DNA from: Burkholderia sp.
GTDB lineage: Bacteria > Pseudomonadota > Gammaproteobacteria > Burkholderiales > Burkholderiaceae
Reading direction: 5' to 3'
Assembly: GCA_040954445.1 (NCBI GenBank)
Contig: CP144361.1
Location: forward strand, 806,001-870,000
DNA length: 64,000 nucleotides
This document shows, in pieces, positions 52,002-62,390 of this stretch. A program made the translations under genes and the position numbers. The notes below the pieces were generated by a model. It saw nothing but the letters and a program-made list of their open reading frames with translations. It ran no database searches and was not told the origin of the DNA. Within the stretch, counting starts at the first letter, position 1, and the number at the start of each line of letters is the position of its first letter.

Positions 52002-54263
52002 TATTGATCCCAAATTCTAGATTTTAAAATTGGAAAATCGTCCCTCGTGTGATGGGCATGGAAAAACGAGACATGAGATCGCTTCTTGGTGAGGCATGTG
52101 AAGAGAGCGGCGTCGGCAGGTAATCAATCTGCACAGGCGAGGCTGGACCTACGACGAGATTGCCGAGCATCTGAACCTGTCGCGCACCGGCGTGTTTGAT
52201 ATTTGCAAACGCTTCGCCCGCGAAGGCGCGTCTGGATTGCGTGACAAGCCGAGCGGCGGAGCAGTGAGCCCATGCCGTGCTCTGAGTGAGCAGCAGGAGG
52301 TGGAAATTCGCGCGCTGTTGCGCAATCAGATGCCGGACCAGTTGAGGATGTCGTTTGCATTGTGGACGCGACATGCCGTGCGGGAGTTGATCCGGCAGCG
52401 ATGCGGTTTGACACTGACGCTACAGGGTGTCGGCCTGTATCTGGCGCGCTGGGGTTTCACGCCGAAAAAGCCGATGAAACGTGCCTATGAACAGCGACCG
52501 GAAGCAGTGCAGGCATGGCTGAACGAGACGTACCCGGAGATTTCCCTCCGGGCTATAGCCGAAGGCGCGGAGATCCAGTGGGGCGATGAAACAGGGCATC
52601 GCTCGGACGATGTGCGAGGCCGCTCCTACCCACCCCATTGGCAAGACGCCCGAGCGACGCGCATGTCGAGTCGACACGAAGGCTTGTCGGTGATGTCGAC
52701 AGTGAGACACCGTGGCTAGGTGCACTGGAAAGTCTCTGAGGGTGCGATAAACGCCGACATCCTACCCGATTTCTTGAAGCGGCTGATTAAAGATATACGC
52801 AGCAAGAAAGTGTTTCTGATTCTCGACAACCTGAAGGTTCATCACGCTAAGCCAGTCACGGCGTGGTTGGCTGAGCACGTTGACGGGATCGAAGTGTTCT
52901 ACCTGCCGTCGTACAGCCTGGAACTGAATTTAGACGAGATCCTGAATGCTGACCTGAAGGTGAACGTGACGAAACAGGCTCCGGTAGGCGTTGTTGCATA
53001 AATCGAGCGAGATCCGTTGACGTTTACGCGCAATGGTCGCGGGGCCAGCCTCCTATCAAGTCAGATTCCAGAGTAACTGCCTAATTTTTGCCAAGAAAAT
53101 GCGCAAGGACATACACAAGAAAGGTGAGCCGAAGGCACGCTACCGTGTCAGGAATTGGGCGGCCTATAATGAAGGCCTGATCAGCCGGGGGAACGTAACA
53201 ATATGGATCGATGAAGCCGTCCTTGCCAGAATGCCCGATGCCATACCCACACGTGGTCGCCCGTGTGTATACGGCGATACGCTGATTCAGGCATTACTTG
53301 GCGTGAAGACCGTCTATCGACTGACCTTGCGCGCCCTGCAAGGTTTCACCCAAAGTCTGCGCGATTTGGCCTTCCCGAGCTTGCCGGTGCCGAATTACAC
53401 CACGCTCTGTCGCCGGGCAAAAACGCTTGATGTCGAACTGCCGATCCTTCGTGACAATGAACCGATCCATCTGGTTGTCGACAGCACCGGTCTGAAGGTC
53501 TATGGAGAAGGTGAATGGAAGGTGCGCCAGCACGGCTACTCGAAGCGGCGCACGTGGCGTAAAGTCCATCTCGCGCTCAACGCGAATACAGGTCAAGTGC
53601 ATGCCGCACTAATGACGAATCAGAATGTGGCTGACGGTGACGCTCTGGCCAAGTTGCTCGACCAGATTCCACGCGAAGAACAAATCGATGTCATCGGCGG
53701 TGACGGTGCCTACGACACCAAGCCATGCCATGCGGCCATTGCTGCACGCAGTGCTATTCCTTCGATTCCGCCACGCGAGGGTGCCGCTCATTGGCCAGCG
53801 GATATGCCCGGTGCGGCGTGGCGTAATGGCGCGGTTGATGCAATTGCCCGTGACGGTCGTCGAGAATGGAAGCAAGACAGTGGCTACCACCGGCGATCGC
53901 TTGCCGAGAATGCGATGTATCGCGGTTCAAGACCCTCACCGGCAACTATCTCTGGGCGCGTCACATCGACTCGCAGGCGACCGAGGTCTCCATTCGCGTC
54001 GGCGTCATCAACCGTATGACGGACCTCGCTCGTCCGCAATCCGCGCGTATCGCCTGAAATTATGCCCGTCGATGCTATTGCGTCCTCACACTCGATTTAT
54101 GCAACAACGCCGCTCCGGTATACGGCCCAAGGGGCATCTCAAGAAAGCGGTTATCAGCCATCTACGTCGTCTCCAGAAATCACCACAACGTGTCGCGCAC
54201 TATTTCATGCACAAACCAATTTGTTATGCATCTTTAATAAAGTTCACGTATTTCTGATAAATA
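52002..54263 (+). pseudogene. IS630-family element, nearly complete (copy 4), interrupted
   Basis: Most complete copy. Left tip TATTGATCCCAAATTC, an HTH region (YDEIAEHLNLSRTGVFDICK), a middle part GVGLYLARWGFTPKKPMKRA, AEGAEIQWGDETG (first DDE Asp), a shift and stop near 52620-52720, then LILDNLKVHHAKPVTAWLAE and YLPSYSLELNLDEILNA. It is interrupted at 52987 by an IS903-type copy with 9-bp duplication; the 3' end resumes at 54121 and ends TTTCTGATAAATA. Inactive. Confidence 0.9.
52987..54111 (+). mobile_element. IS903-type copy, full length (1125 bp), perfect target duplication
   Basis: Both TIRs present, flanked by perfect 9-bp repeats GCTCCGGTA (52978-52986, 54112-54120). The transposase is open from MRKDIHKKGEPKARYRVRNW to SLAENAMYR, where a 2-base insertion (53921) shifts the frame and removes the YREK lysine. 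A young but already defective insertion. Confidence 0.96.
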
Positions 54264-54390
54264 ATCAGGCCCGCATTATAGGTCGTCCAACTCCTGACAC
54301 GGAAGCGTGCCTTCCGCTCATATGTATTGCGTATGTCTTGCATATTTTCTTTTAAGAATTAGGAAATTACACTGGCATCTGACTTGATAT

Positions 54391-54510
54391 TATTGATACG
54401 CAATTCGTAATCTTGAAATTGTAAAAGCGTCCCTCATGTCTCGTTTTTTCCATGCCCATCACATGATGGGACGCTTTTACAATTTCAAGATTACGAATTG
54501 CGTATCAATA
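54391..54510. repeat. IS630-derived palindromic MITE, complete
   Basis: 120 bp with essentially perfect arms: TATTGATACGCAATTCGTAA onward pairs with TTACGAATTGCGTATCAATA. The spacer contains TCGTTTTTTCCATGCCCATC. No coding capacity. Inserted in an old IS903-type left end. Confidence 0.92.
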
Positions 54511-54526
54511 ATGGGCTGGAGCTCGG

Positions 54527-55076
54527 TCAATGGAGTGAGTCAGGATTTGCAAAGGGGTGTGCTAGTTTAGTCCAGCGCGCGGTCGAGTATCGAGTCAGTC
54601 GGCAACTGCATCGAGGTCGTTGCGAGAAGAGATGGACGGATCCATGCCCTGGAGCACGTACTGGCGCAGAGCGCAGGCCGTTGGCGTTCTCACACGTGCC
54701 GTGCTGCCAAGGACTGTACGTATTACAGAAGTCAACGTGTACGTTGGTCGCAGCCGTCGGTTCGGCATGTTGCGCCATCTCGCGGCCTTAGTCGTAGATC
54801 AACGCTGGCGCAGTGGTTCGACGAGCGATTACAGTTTGTTCGTGCAGGCGGCCAGCGCCTACGTGGCGGTTCATATCCGGGGCATCTTTTGGACAGCAGC
54901 ACGGCGCGGTCCATGCGCTCAACGAGGACGGGACCATGGACGACTTGTTACCGGCGCCCTTGATGAAGTTGCACCTTCCCAGTGACCAGCGGTATGAGGC
55001 GGTCAGTCGTTGACCTCGGGCGACCTCGCGTGGATTCTGACCATGTCGGCAATGAGCCCACGCACAGATCAGTGCC
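54527..55076 (-). pseudogene. IS30-family transposase relic
   Basis: On the minus strand one frame reads MAQHAEPTAATNVHVDFCN then YSPWQHGTCENANGL, matching the IS30 DDE core (DPHSPWQRGTCENTNG type). Continuing frames give LDTRPRAGLN-like sequence. Several shifts and stops. The segment ends where an IS903-type copy is inserted. Confidence 0.75.
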
Positions 55077-55085
55077 GCGTGAACG

Positions 55086-56226
55086 GGCGTTGTTGCATAA
55101 ATCGAGCGAGATCCGTTGACGTTTACGCGCAACGGTCGCGGGGCCAGCCCCCTATCAAGTCAAATTCCAGAGTAACTGCCTAATTTTTTCCAAGAAAATG
55201 CGCAAGGACGTACACAAGACAGGTAAGCCGAAGGCACACTACCGTGCCAGGAATTGGGCGGCCTATAATGCAGGCCTGATCAACCTGGGGAACGTGACGA
55301 TATGGATAGATGAAGCCGTCCTTGCCAGAATACCCGACGCCATACCCACGCGTGGTCGCCCGCGTCTATACCGCGATACGCTGATTCAGCTATTACTTGG
55401 TGTGAAGGGTGTGAAGGGTGTGAAGATCGTCTATCGACTGACGTTGCGTGCCCTGCAAGGTTTCACCAAAAGTCTGCGCGATCTGGCCTTCCCGAGCTTG
55501 CCGGTGCCGAATTACACCACGCTCTGTCGCCGGGCAAAAACGCTCGATGTCAAACTAGCAATGCTTCGCGACAACGCACCGATCCATCTGGTGGTCGATA
55601 GCACCGATCTGAAGGTCTATGGCGAAGGTGAATGGCAGGTGCGCCAGCACGGCTACTCGAAGCGGCGCACGTGGCGTAAAGGCCATCTCGCGCTCAACGC
55701 GAATACGGGTCAAGTGCATGCCGCGCTCATGACACATCAGAATGTGGATGATGGTGACGCTCTGGCCAAGTTGCTTGACCAGATCCCACGCGACAAACAA
55801 ATCAATGTCATCGGCGGCGACGGTGCCTACGATACCAAGCCATGCCATGCGGCCATTGCTGCACACAGTGCTGTTCCTTCGATTCCGCCACGCGAGGGTG
55901 CCGCTCATTGGCCAGCGGATACGCCCGGTCCGGCGTGGCGTAACGGCGCGGTTGATGCAATTGCCCGTGACGGTCGTCGAGAATGCAAGAAAGACAGTGG
56001 CTACCACCGGCGATCGCTTGCCGAGAATGCGATGTATCGGTTCAACGCGCTCACTGGACACTGTCTCTGGGCGCGTCACATCGACTCGCAGGCGACTGAG
56101 GTTGCCATTCGCGTCGGCGTAATCAACCGTATGGCGGACCTCGCTCGTCCGCAATCCGTTCGTATCGCCTGAAATTATGCCCGTCAATGTTATTGCGTCC
56201 CCTCGCTCGATTTATGCAACAACGCC
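55086..56226 (+). mobile_element. IS903-type copy with full-length transposase frame
   Basis: 1141 bp, both TIRs present. Flanking 9-mers GCGTGAACG and GCGTGAAGG match at 8 of 9. It is the only copy seen whole in the window whose transposase frame is uninterrupted. It contains a 9-bp triplication (GGTGTGAAG, about 55399-55425). Confidence 0.94.
55198..56172 (+). CDS. IS903-subgroup (IS5 family) transposase, full length, catalytic motif altered
   Basis: 324 residues from MRKDVHKTGKPKAHYRARNW. DDE elements: HLVVDSTDLKVYGEGEW (first Asp), GGDGAYDTKPC (second Asp) and YHRRSLAENAMYRFN (Glu). In the Y(2)R(3)E(6)K signature the final Lys is Asn, whereas other copies in the window keep Lys. An in-frame repeat (VKGVKGVK) lengthens the N-terminal domain by six residues. 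Probably impaired. Its N-terminal 25 residues (YRARNWAAYNAGLI) are like IS903. Confidence 0.9.
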   Translation: MRKDVHKTGKPKAHYRARNWAAYNAGLINLGNVTIWIDEAVLARIPDAIPTRGRPRLYRDTLIQLLLGVKGVKGVKIVYRLTLRALQGFTKSLRDLAFPSLPVPNYTTLCRRAKTLDVKLAMLRDNAPIHLVVDSTDLKVYGEGEWQVRQHGYSKRRTWRKGHLALNANTGQVHAALMTHQNVDDGDALAKLLDQIPRDKQINVIGGDGAYDTKPCHAAIAAHSAVPSIPPREGAAHWPADTPGPAWRNGAVDAIARDGRRECKKDSGYHRRSLAENAMYRFNALTGHCLWARHIDSQATEVAIRVGVINRMADLARPQSVRIA

Positions 56227-56235
56227 GCGTGAAGG

Positions 56236-56640
56236 TGGCAGACGCTTGTTTCGATGGTGGCGCAAGCGAACAAAATAGCCCGGACTATCATATCTGGATG
56301 GTCTTGTCGAATGGCAGGGCGTATGACAGGGATTGCGTGAGCATCAAGTCGGTCTGACCGGTGAGCGTCACGTAGTAGCAGATGGATCAATTTTTACAGG
56401 ATGACACGTCGAAAGGTTGCGCTGGCAATCGTATGTAATGAGAAAACAGGTGGGACCGAGACTCGCTAAACCTGAATCGTCTTTCGAGCTTCGAGCTCGT
56501 CGGAGAAACGAGGCATAAGTCAGCGGATTTTATGGTGGGCAGCAGCGCGTTAGGCTGCAACCAGCCCGGATATAAAGTTGCAACCCATCCTGTCCAATCA
56601 GAACACACGAAAAACCTTCGCAGACGGGAGGCGTTCATAT
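56236..56640. other. Unassigned sequence before the glycosyltransferase
   Basis: About 400 bp with no gene I recognise. A short frame reads PDYHIWMVLSNGRAYDRD to VSIKSV and stops at about 56357; it may be the tail of a destroyed gene or relic of the IS30 element. GGGAGGCG lies about 20 bp before the next start. Confidence 0.4.
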
Positions 56641-56650
56641 AAACATAACG

Positions 56651-57700
56651 ATGAAGATTGCTCAGATCGCGCCTCTGACGGAATCGGTGCCACCGAAGCT
56701 CTATGGCGGCACGGAGCGTGTCGTGTCCTACATCACCGAGGCGCTAGTCGACCTGGGGCACGATGTGACGCTGTTCGCGAGCGGGGACTCGCACACCAAA
56801 GCTAAGCTCGACGCGGTATGGCCGCGCGCGATGCGCCTAGACGTGTCAATTCGCGACCGCGTGGCGCCACACATCCTGCTGATGGAGCGCGTGGCGCGGC
56901 GTGCCGCCGAGTTCGACGTGCTGCATTTCCACATGGACTACTACTCGTTCTCGGTGTTTCAACGCCAGCCCACGCCGTTCCTCACCACGGTGCACGGGCG
57001 GCTCGACCTGCTCGAACAGCAGCCGATGTTCGAGCTGTTCAACACCGCGCCAGTGGTCTCGATCTCGAATTCGCAGCGCCAGCCGCTGCCGCGCGCCAAC
57101 TGGTTGACCACGGTGCTGCACGGCCTGCCCGACACGCTCTATACACCGCAGCCGGTGGAACAGCGCTATCTCGCCTTCCTGGGCCGGATTTCGCCAGAAA
57201 AGCGCGTCGATCGCGCGATCCGGATCGCCGAGCGCTGCGGCTTGCCGATCCGCATCGCCGCCAAAATCGACACGGCCGACGAGGAATATTTCGAGCGCCG
57301 TATCAAGCCGCTGTTCGCGCTGCGGCATGTCGAGTTCATCGGCGAGATCGCTGATGAACAGAAAGCTAAGTTCCTGTCCGGCGCGCATGCCTTGCTGTTC
57401 CCGATCGACTGGCCCGAGCCTTTCGGCCTGGTGATGATCGAGGCGATGGCCTGCGGTACGCCGGTAATCGCCTTCAATCGTGGCGCAGTGCCCGAGGTGA
57501 TCGAGGAAGGGATGACAGGCTTCATCGTGGAAGATGAGATCGGCGCAGTGGCAGCTGTGAACCGCCTTTCGACGCTTTCGCGCACGCGCGTGCGGCAGCG
57601 TTTCGAGGAGCGTTTCACCTCACGGCGCATGGCCCAGCAGTATGTAGATGTCTACCAGGCACTGATCCGCACGCCGAAGCGCGCTCACGCTTCAAGGTGA
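56651..57700 (+). CDS. GT4-family glycosyltransferase
   Basis: 349 residues, GT-B fold. The N-terminal acceptor domain begins MKIAQIAPLTESVPPKLYGG with the glycine-rich LYGGTERVVSYI (about 17-28). The C-terminal nucleotide-sugar domain has FLGRISPEKRVDRAI (about 173-187) and the retaining EX7E motif in PEPFGLVMIEAMACGTPVIA (about 257-276). Probably transfers a sugar to a surface polysaccharide or stress-related glycan; donor and acceptor cannot be inferred. It stands alone between unassigned DNA and an IS. GGGAGG is far (about 17 nt) from ATG. Intact. Confidence 0.87.
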   Translation: MKIAQIAPLTESVPPKLYGGTERVVSYITEALVDLGHDVTLFASGDSHTKAKLDAVWPRAMRLDVSIRDRVAPHILLMERVARRAAEFDVLHFHMDYYSFSVFQRQPTPFLTTVHGRLDLLEQQPMFELFNTAPVVSISNSQRQPLPRANWLTTVLHGLPDTLYTPQPVEQRYLAFLGRISPEKRVDRAIRIAERCGLPIRIAAKIDTADEEYFERRIKPLFALRHVEFIGEIADEQKAKFLSGAHALLFPIDWPEPFGLVMIEAMACGTPVIAFNRGAVPEVIEEGMTGFIVEDEIGAVAAVNRLSTLSRTRVRQRFEERFTSRRMAQQYVDVYQALIRTPKRAHASR

Positions 57701-57778
57701 TCGATACGCAGCCACCTAAAGGCTTTCGATCCAGCCGCTGCCCCGCAAAAAAGAAGGGGGCCCTCAAATCTTGAAGGG

Positions 57779-58683
57779 GATTGTTGCATAAATCTCGCAT
57801 AAGGTCGCAATGGCATCGACGGACATAATCTCAGACGATACGAACGGATTGCGGACGAGCGAGGTTCGCCATGCAGTTGATTACGACGCCGACGCGAACG
57901 GCGACCTCGGTCGCCTGAGAGTCGATGTGACGCGCTCAGAGACAGTTGCCGGTAAGCGTCTTGAACCGATACATTGCATTCTCGGCAAGCGATTACCTGT
58001 GGTAGCCACTGTCTTTCTTCCATTCTCGAGGCCCGTCCCGGGCAATTGCATATCAACCGCGCCATTACACCCCACGACGCCCCGGGGGGCGTATCCGCTG
58101 GCCAATGAGCGGCACCCTCGCGTGGCGGAATCGAAGGAACAGCACTGCGTGCAGCAATGGTCGCATGGCATAGCTTGGTGTCACAGGCACCGTCGCCGCT
58201 GATGACATCGATCTGTTCGTTGCGTAGAATCTGGTCGAGCCACTTGGCTAGAGCGTCACCGTCAGCCACATTCTGATTCGTCATTAGCGCGGCATGCACT
58301 TGACCCGTATTTGCGTTGAGCGCGAGATGGACTTTACGCCAGGTGCGCCGCTTCGAGTAGACGTTCTGGCGGGCAACTCCTTTCATCCACCTGCGCCATA
58401 GACCTTCAGACCGGTGCTGTCGTCGACCAGGTGGACCGGTTCGCTGTCGCGCAGGATCGGCAGTTCGACATCAAGCGTTTTATCCCGGCGACAGAGTGTG
58501 GTGTAATTCGGCACCGCTCAAGCTCGGGAAGGCCAGAGCGCGCATGAAACCTTGCAAGGTGCGCAACGTCAGTCGATAGACGGTCTTCACGCCCAGTAAC
58601 CCCTGAATCAGGCGTATCGCCGTACAGACGCGGGCAACCACGCGCGGGTATGGCGTCGGGTATTCTGTCAAGGACGGCTTCAT
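57779..58683 (-). mobile_element. IS903-type copy, divergent and heavily eroded, inverted
   Basis: Right end GATTGTTGCATAAATCTCGC, then a reversed transposase with many indels (YSKRRTWRKVHLALNANTGQ, IDVISGDGACDTKLC). It lacks its left end and belongs to the older subtype. Confidence 0.85.
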
Positions 58684-58850
58684 CTATTGATACGCAATTC
58701 GTGATCTTGAGGCTCGATTTATGCAACAACGCCGAGCAACTTGGCCAGATCGTCACCGTGAACCACCCACATCCCGATACATCACCAGCGCGGCGCGCCT
58801 TTTACCCATATCTATATTGGGCGCGAGACAGACTTTATGCCATGTCGCAC
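58684..58850. mobile_element. IS630 tip, IS903 tip and transposase relic
   Basis: 58684-58710 is an IS630-type tip (ATTGATACGCAATTCGTGAT). 58711-58733 is an IS903 right tip (GCTCGATTTATGCAACAACG). 58734-58850 is a badly decayed internal transposase stretch around the GQVHAAL/DALAKLLDQ region in reverse. Confidence 0.6.
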
Positions 58851-58851
58851 T

Positions 58852-58877
58852 AACCCTCGCCCCTTGGGGCGAGGGTT
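58852..58877. terminator. Perfect 12-bp hairpin, possible terminator
   Basis: AACCCTCGCCCC and GGGGCGAGGGTT with a 2-nt loop. No T-run beyond two bases. The ~118 bp that follow (58878-58995) are not IS-like and hold no recognisable gene. Confidence 0.4.
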
Positions 58878-58995
58878 CAAACTCTGAAAGTCAAGTACAA
58901 AAGTGAGCAGTCCAAGGGACGGAAAATCCACCCGAAGAGATTGATGGTCTCCAGAAAAAAACGCCCTACAGCGCAACCACCCATACAGGGTGGGT

Positions 58996-60100
58996 GGCGT
59001 TGTTGCATAAATCGAGCGTGAGGACGATGGTATCGACGGGCATAATTTCAGGCGATACGAACGGATTTCGGACGAGCGAGGTCCGCCATGCGGTTGATGA
59101 CGCCGACGCGCCCAGAGACAGTTGCCGGTGAGGGTCTTGAACCGATACATCGCATTCTCGGCAAGCGATCGCCGGTGGTAGCCACTGTCTTGCTTCCATT
59201 CTCGACGACCGGCACGGGCAATTGCATCAACCGCGCCATTACGCCACGCCGCACCGGGCATATCCCGCACCGGGCATATCCGCTGGCCAATGAGCGGCAC
59301 CTTCGCGTGGCGGAATCGAAGGAATAGCACTGCGTGCAGCAATGGCCGCATGGCATGGCTTGATGTCGTAGGCACCACCGTCACCGCCGATGACATCGAT
59401 TTGTTCTTCGCGTGGAATCTGGTCGAGCAACTTGGCCAGAGCGTCACCGTCAGCCACATTCTGATGCGTCATTAGCGCGGCATGCACTTGACCTATATTC
59501 GCGTTGAGCGCGAGATGGACTTTACTCCACGTGCGCCGCTTCGAGTAGCCGTGCTGGCGCACCTTCCATGCACCTTCTCCATAGACCTTCAGACCGGTGC
59601 TGTCGACATCCAGATGGATCGGTTCATTGTCACGAAGGATCGGCAGTTCGACATCAAGCGTTTTTGCCCGGCGACAGAGCGTGGTGTAATTCGGCACCGG
59701 CAAGCTCGGAAAGGCCAGATCGCGCAGACTTTGGGTAAAACCTTGCAGGGCGCGCAATGTCAGTCGATAGACGGTCTTCACGCCAAGTAATGTTTGAATC
59801 AGCGTATCGCCGTACAGACACGGGCGACCACGTGTGGGTATGGCATCGGGTATTCTGGCAAGGACGGCTTCATCTATCCATATTGTTACGCCCCCCCGGT
59901 TGATCAGGCCTTCTCATTATAGGCCGCCCAATTCCTGACACGGTAGCGAGCCTTCGGCTCACCTTTCTTGTGTATGTCTTTGCGCATTTTCTTGGCAAAA
60001 ATTAGGCAGTTGCTCTGGAATCTGACTTGATAAGAGGCTGGCCCCCGCGACCGTTGCGCGTAAACGTCAACGGATCTCGCTCGATTTATGCAACAACGCC
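58996..60100 (-). mobile_element. IS903-type copy with deletion and duplication, inverted
   Basis: Both TIRs present, 1105 bp. Transposase MKTVYRLTLRALQGFTQ onward is broken by an in-sequence tandem duplication (CGCACCGGGCATATCC twice, about 59250-59281), an inserted codon (IGGDGGAYD) and a deletion before the C-terminus. An insertion near 59913 shifts the N-terminus. Confidence 0.9.
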
Positions 60101-60177
60101 GGGTGGAGTGACCATCTCATTAACCCGGCCTAGCCAAAGTTGTTTCATCTGCCATCAGGGACAGCCGAACACAACGG

Positions 60178-61347
60178 TCAGACCTTGGCAGCCGCTTCGG
60201 CCAGCGCCAGCGCCTTGTCGGTCGCTTCCCAGGTGAATTCCGGCTCGGCACGACCGAAGTGGCCGTAGGCGGCGGTCTTCTCGTAGATCGGGCGCAGCAG
60301 GTCTAGCATCTGCACGATGCCCTTCGGACGCAGATCGAAGTGCTCGCGGACTAGCTTGGTGATCGTGTCGTCCAATACCTTTCCGGTGCCGAAGGTGTTG
60401 ACCATTACCGAGGTTGGCTCTGCCACGCCAATTGCGTAGGATATCTGGATAAGCACGCGCGAAGCTAGGCCCGCCGCGACGATATTTTTAGCCACGTAAC
60501 GCCCCGCGTAGGCGGCCGAACGGTCAACCTTGGACGGATCTTTGCCCGAAAACGCACCGCCGCCGTGCGGTGCGGCACCGCCATAGGTATCGACGATGAT
60601 TTTGCGACCAGTCAGGCCGCAATCTCCCTGCGGACCACCGATCACGAAACGACCGGTCGGATTGACCAGAAACTTGATGTTGCCCTTGATCAGCTCGACT
60701 GGCAGTATCGGCTTGACAATCTCTTCGATCACGGCTTCGCGCAGTTGCGGCAGGTCGATGTCCGGCGCGTGCTGCGTTGAGAGCACCACGGTGTCGATCG
60801 CGTACGGCTTGCTATCGACATAGCGGACCGTGACCTGCGACTTCGCATCCGGACGCAGCCAGGGCAGGCGACCGTCGCGACGCAGGTTGGCCTGGCGCTC
60901 GACTAGGCGGTGCGACAAGTAGATCGGCAACGGCATCAGTTCCAAGGTTTCATCGCACGCGTAACCAAACATCAGGCCCTGGTCGCCAGCCCCTTGGTCG
61001 AGGTTGTCGTCGTGCGCGCGGTCCACGCCCTGCGCGATATCCGGCGATTGCTTGTCGTAGGCAACCAGCACCGCGCAGCCCTTATAGTCAATGCCGAAGT
61101 CTGTATTATCGTAACCAATGCGGCGGATCGTATCGCGCGCGATCTGGATGTAGTCGATGTTCGTGGTGGTGGTGATCTCGCCAGCGAGCACGACCAGACC
61201 CGTGTTACACAGTGTTTCGGCGGCGACGCGGGAGTATTTGTCTTGTGCGAGGATCGCGTCGAGGATCGCATCGGAGATCTGGTCAGCAACTTTGTCCGGG
61301 TGGCCTTCGGAAACGGATTCGGACGTGAAGAAGAAGTCGTTTGCCAC
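60178..61347 (-). CDS. metK: S-adenosylmethionine synthetase
   Basis: Makes SAM from methionine and ATP. 389 codons from GTG. The N-terminus [22 protein letters not shown] carries the ATP-binding GHPDK (about 14-18). The catalytic loop [12 protein letters not shown] (about 116-127), the P-loop-like [20 protein letters not shown] (about 260-279) and [10 protein letters not shown] are intact. GTG chosen because AAGGAG lies 10 nt upstream; a TTG nine bases earlier is too close to it. Divergent from lpxL, as in Burkholderia, but the intergenic space has been expanded to 1.2 kb by IS remnants. Confidence 0.95.
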   Translation of the reverse strand: MANDFFFTSESVSEGHPDKVADQISDAILDAILAQDKYSRVAAETLCNTGLVVLAGEITTTTNIDYIQIARDTIRRIGYDNTDFGIDYKGCAVLVAYDKQSPDIAQGVDRAHDDNLDQGAGDQGLMFGYACDETLELMPLPIYLSHRLVERQANLRRDGRLPWLRPDAKSQVTVRYVDSKPYAIDTVVLSTQHAPDIDLPQLREAVIEEIVKPILPVELIKGNIKFLVNPTGRFVIGGPQGDCGLTGRKIIVDTYGGAAPHGGGAFSGKDPSKVDRSAAYAGRYVAKNIVAAGLASRVLIQISYAIGVAEPTSVMVNTFGTGKVLDDTITKLVREHFDLRPKGIVQMLDLLRPIYEKTAAYGHFGRAEPEFTWEATDKALALAEAAAKV

Positions 61348-61433
61348 TTTGTTCAAGCTCCTTGGTGGTTACGGTTGCATCCACGTAGCCAGCTTCGGTT
61401 GCTTGGAAGTGGCGACGCTTTAGCGGATTTTTA

Positions 61434-62080
61434 GTCCGGGCAAGTTTGGTAGGCTCATCCGGCTTCGCCCCGCAAGTTGTCAGTTAACTCGGCGAAAGCC
61501 GTGTTATATCGGCTTTGGCGGCTACCCTGTTTTTTCTAGACATGGATTTTGGGTAACACGTATCATCCAAGCAAAGTCTGAGATGCTGCAGAAGATGGAC
61601 CTGCAGGAAGTTCCGCTGGCGGCGTCGAATGCAAACAGTGGTCAGTCTTCGGGCGCAAGCGTGCTGTCATCCCGCGCCTGCTGTGCGGTAAATCCGCTGA
61701 TGTCGTTTCTCGCGAAGTCGTCGCCACGCTGGCCGAGCTCAAGCCATGGCGTGAACTCACCTTGGCAAGCATCGCAGCCAGCCTACAGCCGAGCCAGGAC
61801 GATTGATTGGAGGTCATTAAGCGCCAGGTAGCCGTGCACCGCGTCTGCGAACGGAATGTGGAGATTGAGATTCTATGCATGGAGCGCGAGCGGTAGGCAC
61901 GCTGCCCCTGGATCTTCCAGAAGTCGTCGACATGAGCCACACGATCTCCATGGTAGGCAAACCCCTTGGATTGAAACGGATATACCAAGGCGCTCGACTT
62001 CCCAGGCTCGGCAATGTCACCCCACTTTCCCCGGTCCGGGGGAGTCCCAAGCTCAATAGTTTGATCGAAGCCGACCCCAA
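61434..62080. other. Decayed region between metK and the IS3-type relic
   Basis: No intact gene. A + strand frame reads ELKPWRELTLASIAASLQPS to about 61806 and another NVEIEILCMERER; neither is recognised. It probably comprises the metK leader (first ~80 bp) and mobile-element debris. Confidence 0.4.
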
Positions 62081-62089
62081 CCGCGGACT

Positions 62090-62390
62090 GTCGATGTGAA
62101 TGGATTATGGCTCGCACCACACGTCGGACGACTTCCGCAACCAGATCAAATGCTGGGGCGTGACGCAAAGGTACGCCCTGGCCGCCGAACCATAGATCAA
62201 CGGCGCCACCGAGCGTTTCAACCGAATTTTGAAAGAATACGCTATCCATAGGCATCTGTTTAAAAACGTTGAAGAGGTTCGTGCTTCTGTCGTCACATGC
62301 CAGAATCGATACAATCGCGAATAATGTCTCGAAAAACTCGGCTGCAAATCATCCCTCAAAGCGCGTTAGGCCAGCCTCTTGACGTTCGCG
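62090..62390 (+). pseudogene. IS3-type (rve) transposase catalytic-domain relic
   Basis: One frame gives MDYGSHHTSDDFRNQIKCWG, then INGATERFNRILKEYAIHRH and LFKNVEEVRASVVTCQNRYN, and LEKLGCKSS, interrupted by stops. This matches the D-E part of the integrase-core domain (DHGSQYTSD, NGVAERFNRTLKE types). The N-terminal part and OrfA are not identifiable. Confidence 0.75.

Larger units (their letters stand above)
51851..54390 (-). mobile_element. Old IS903-type copy split by nested insertions
   Basis: Only its outer parts remain in reverse: 51851-52001 (about codons 20-75 of the transposase) and 54264-54390 (N-terminus and left end). The gap is filled by IS630 copy 4, inserted at CCGGT|TA, which itself holds an IS903-type copy. 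A MITE interrupts its left end at 54391. Confidence 0.75.

Noticed and set aside
61348..61433. Possible SAM or SAH riboswitch in the metK leader
   Set aside because: I could not fold the leader into a known riboswitch consensus by eye; a covariance-model search would be needed to claim it.
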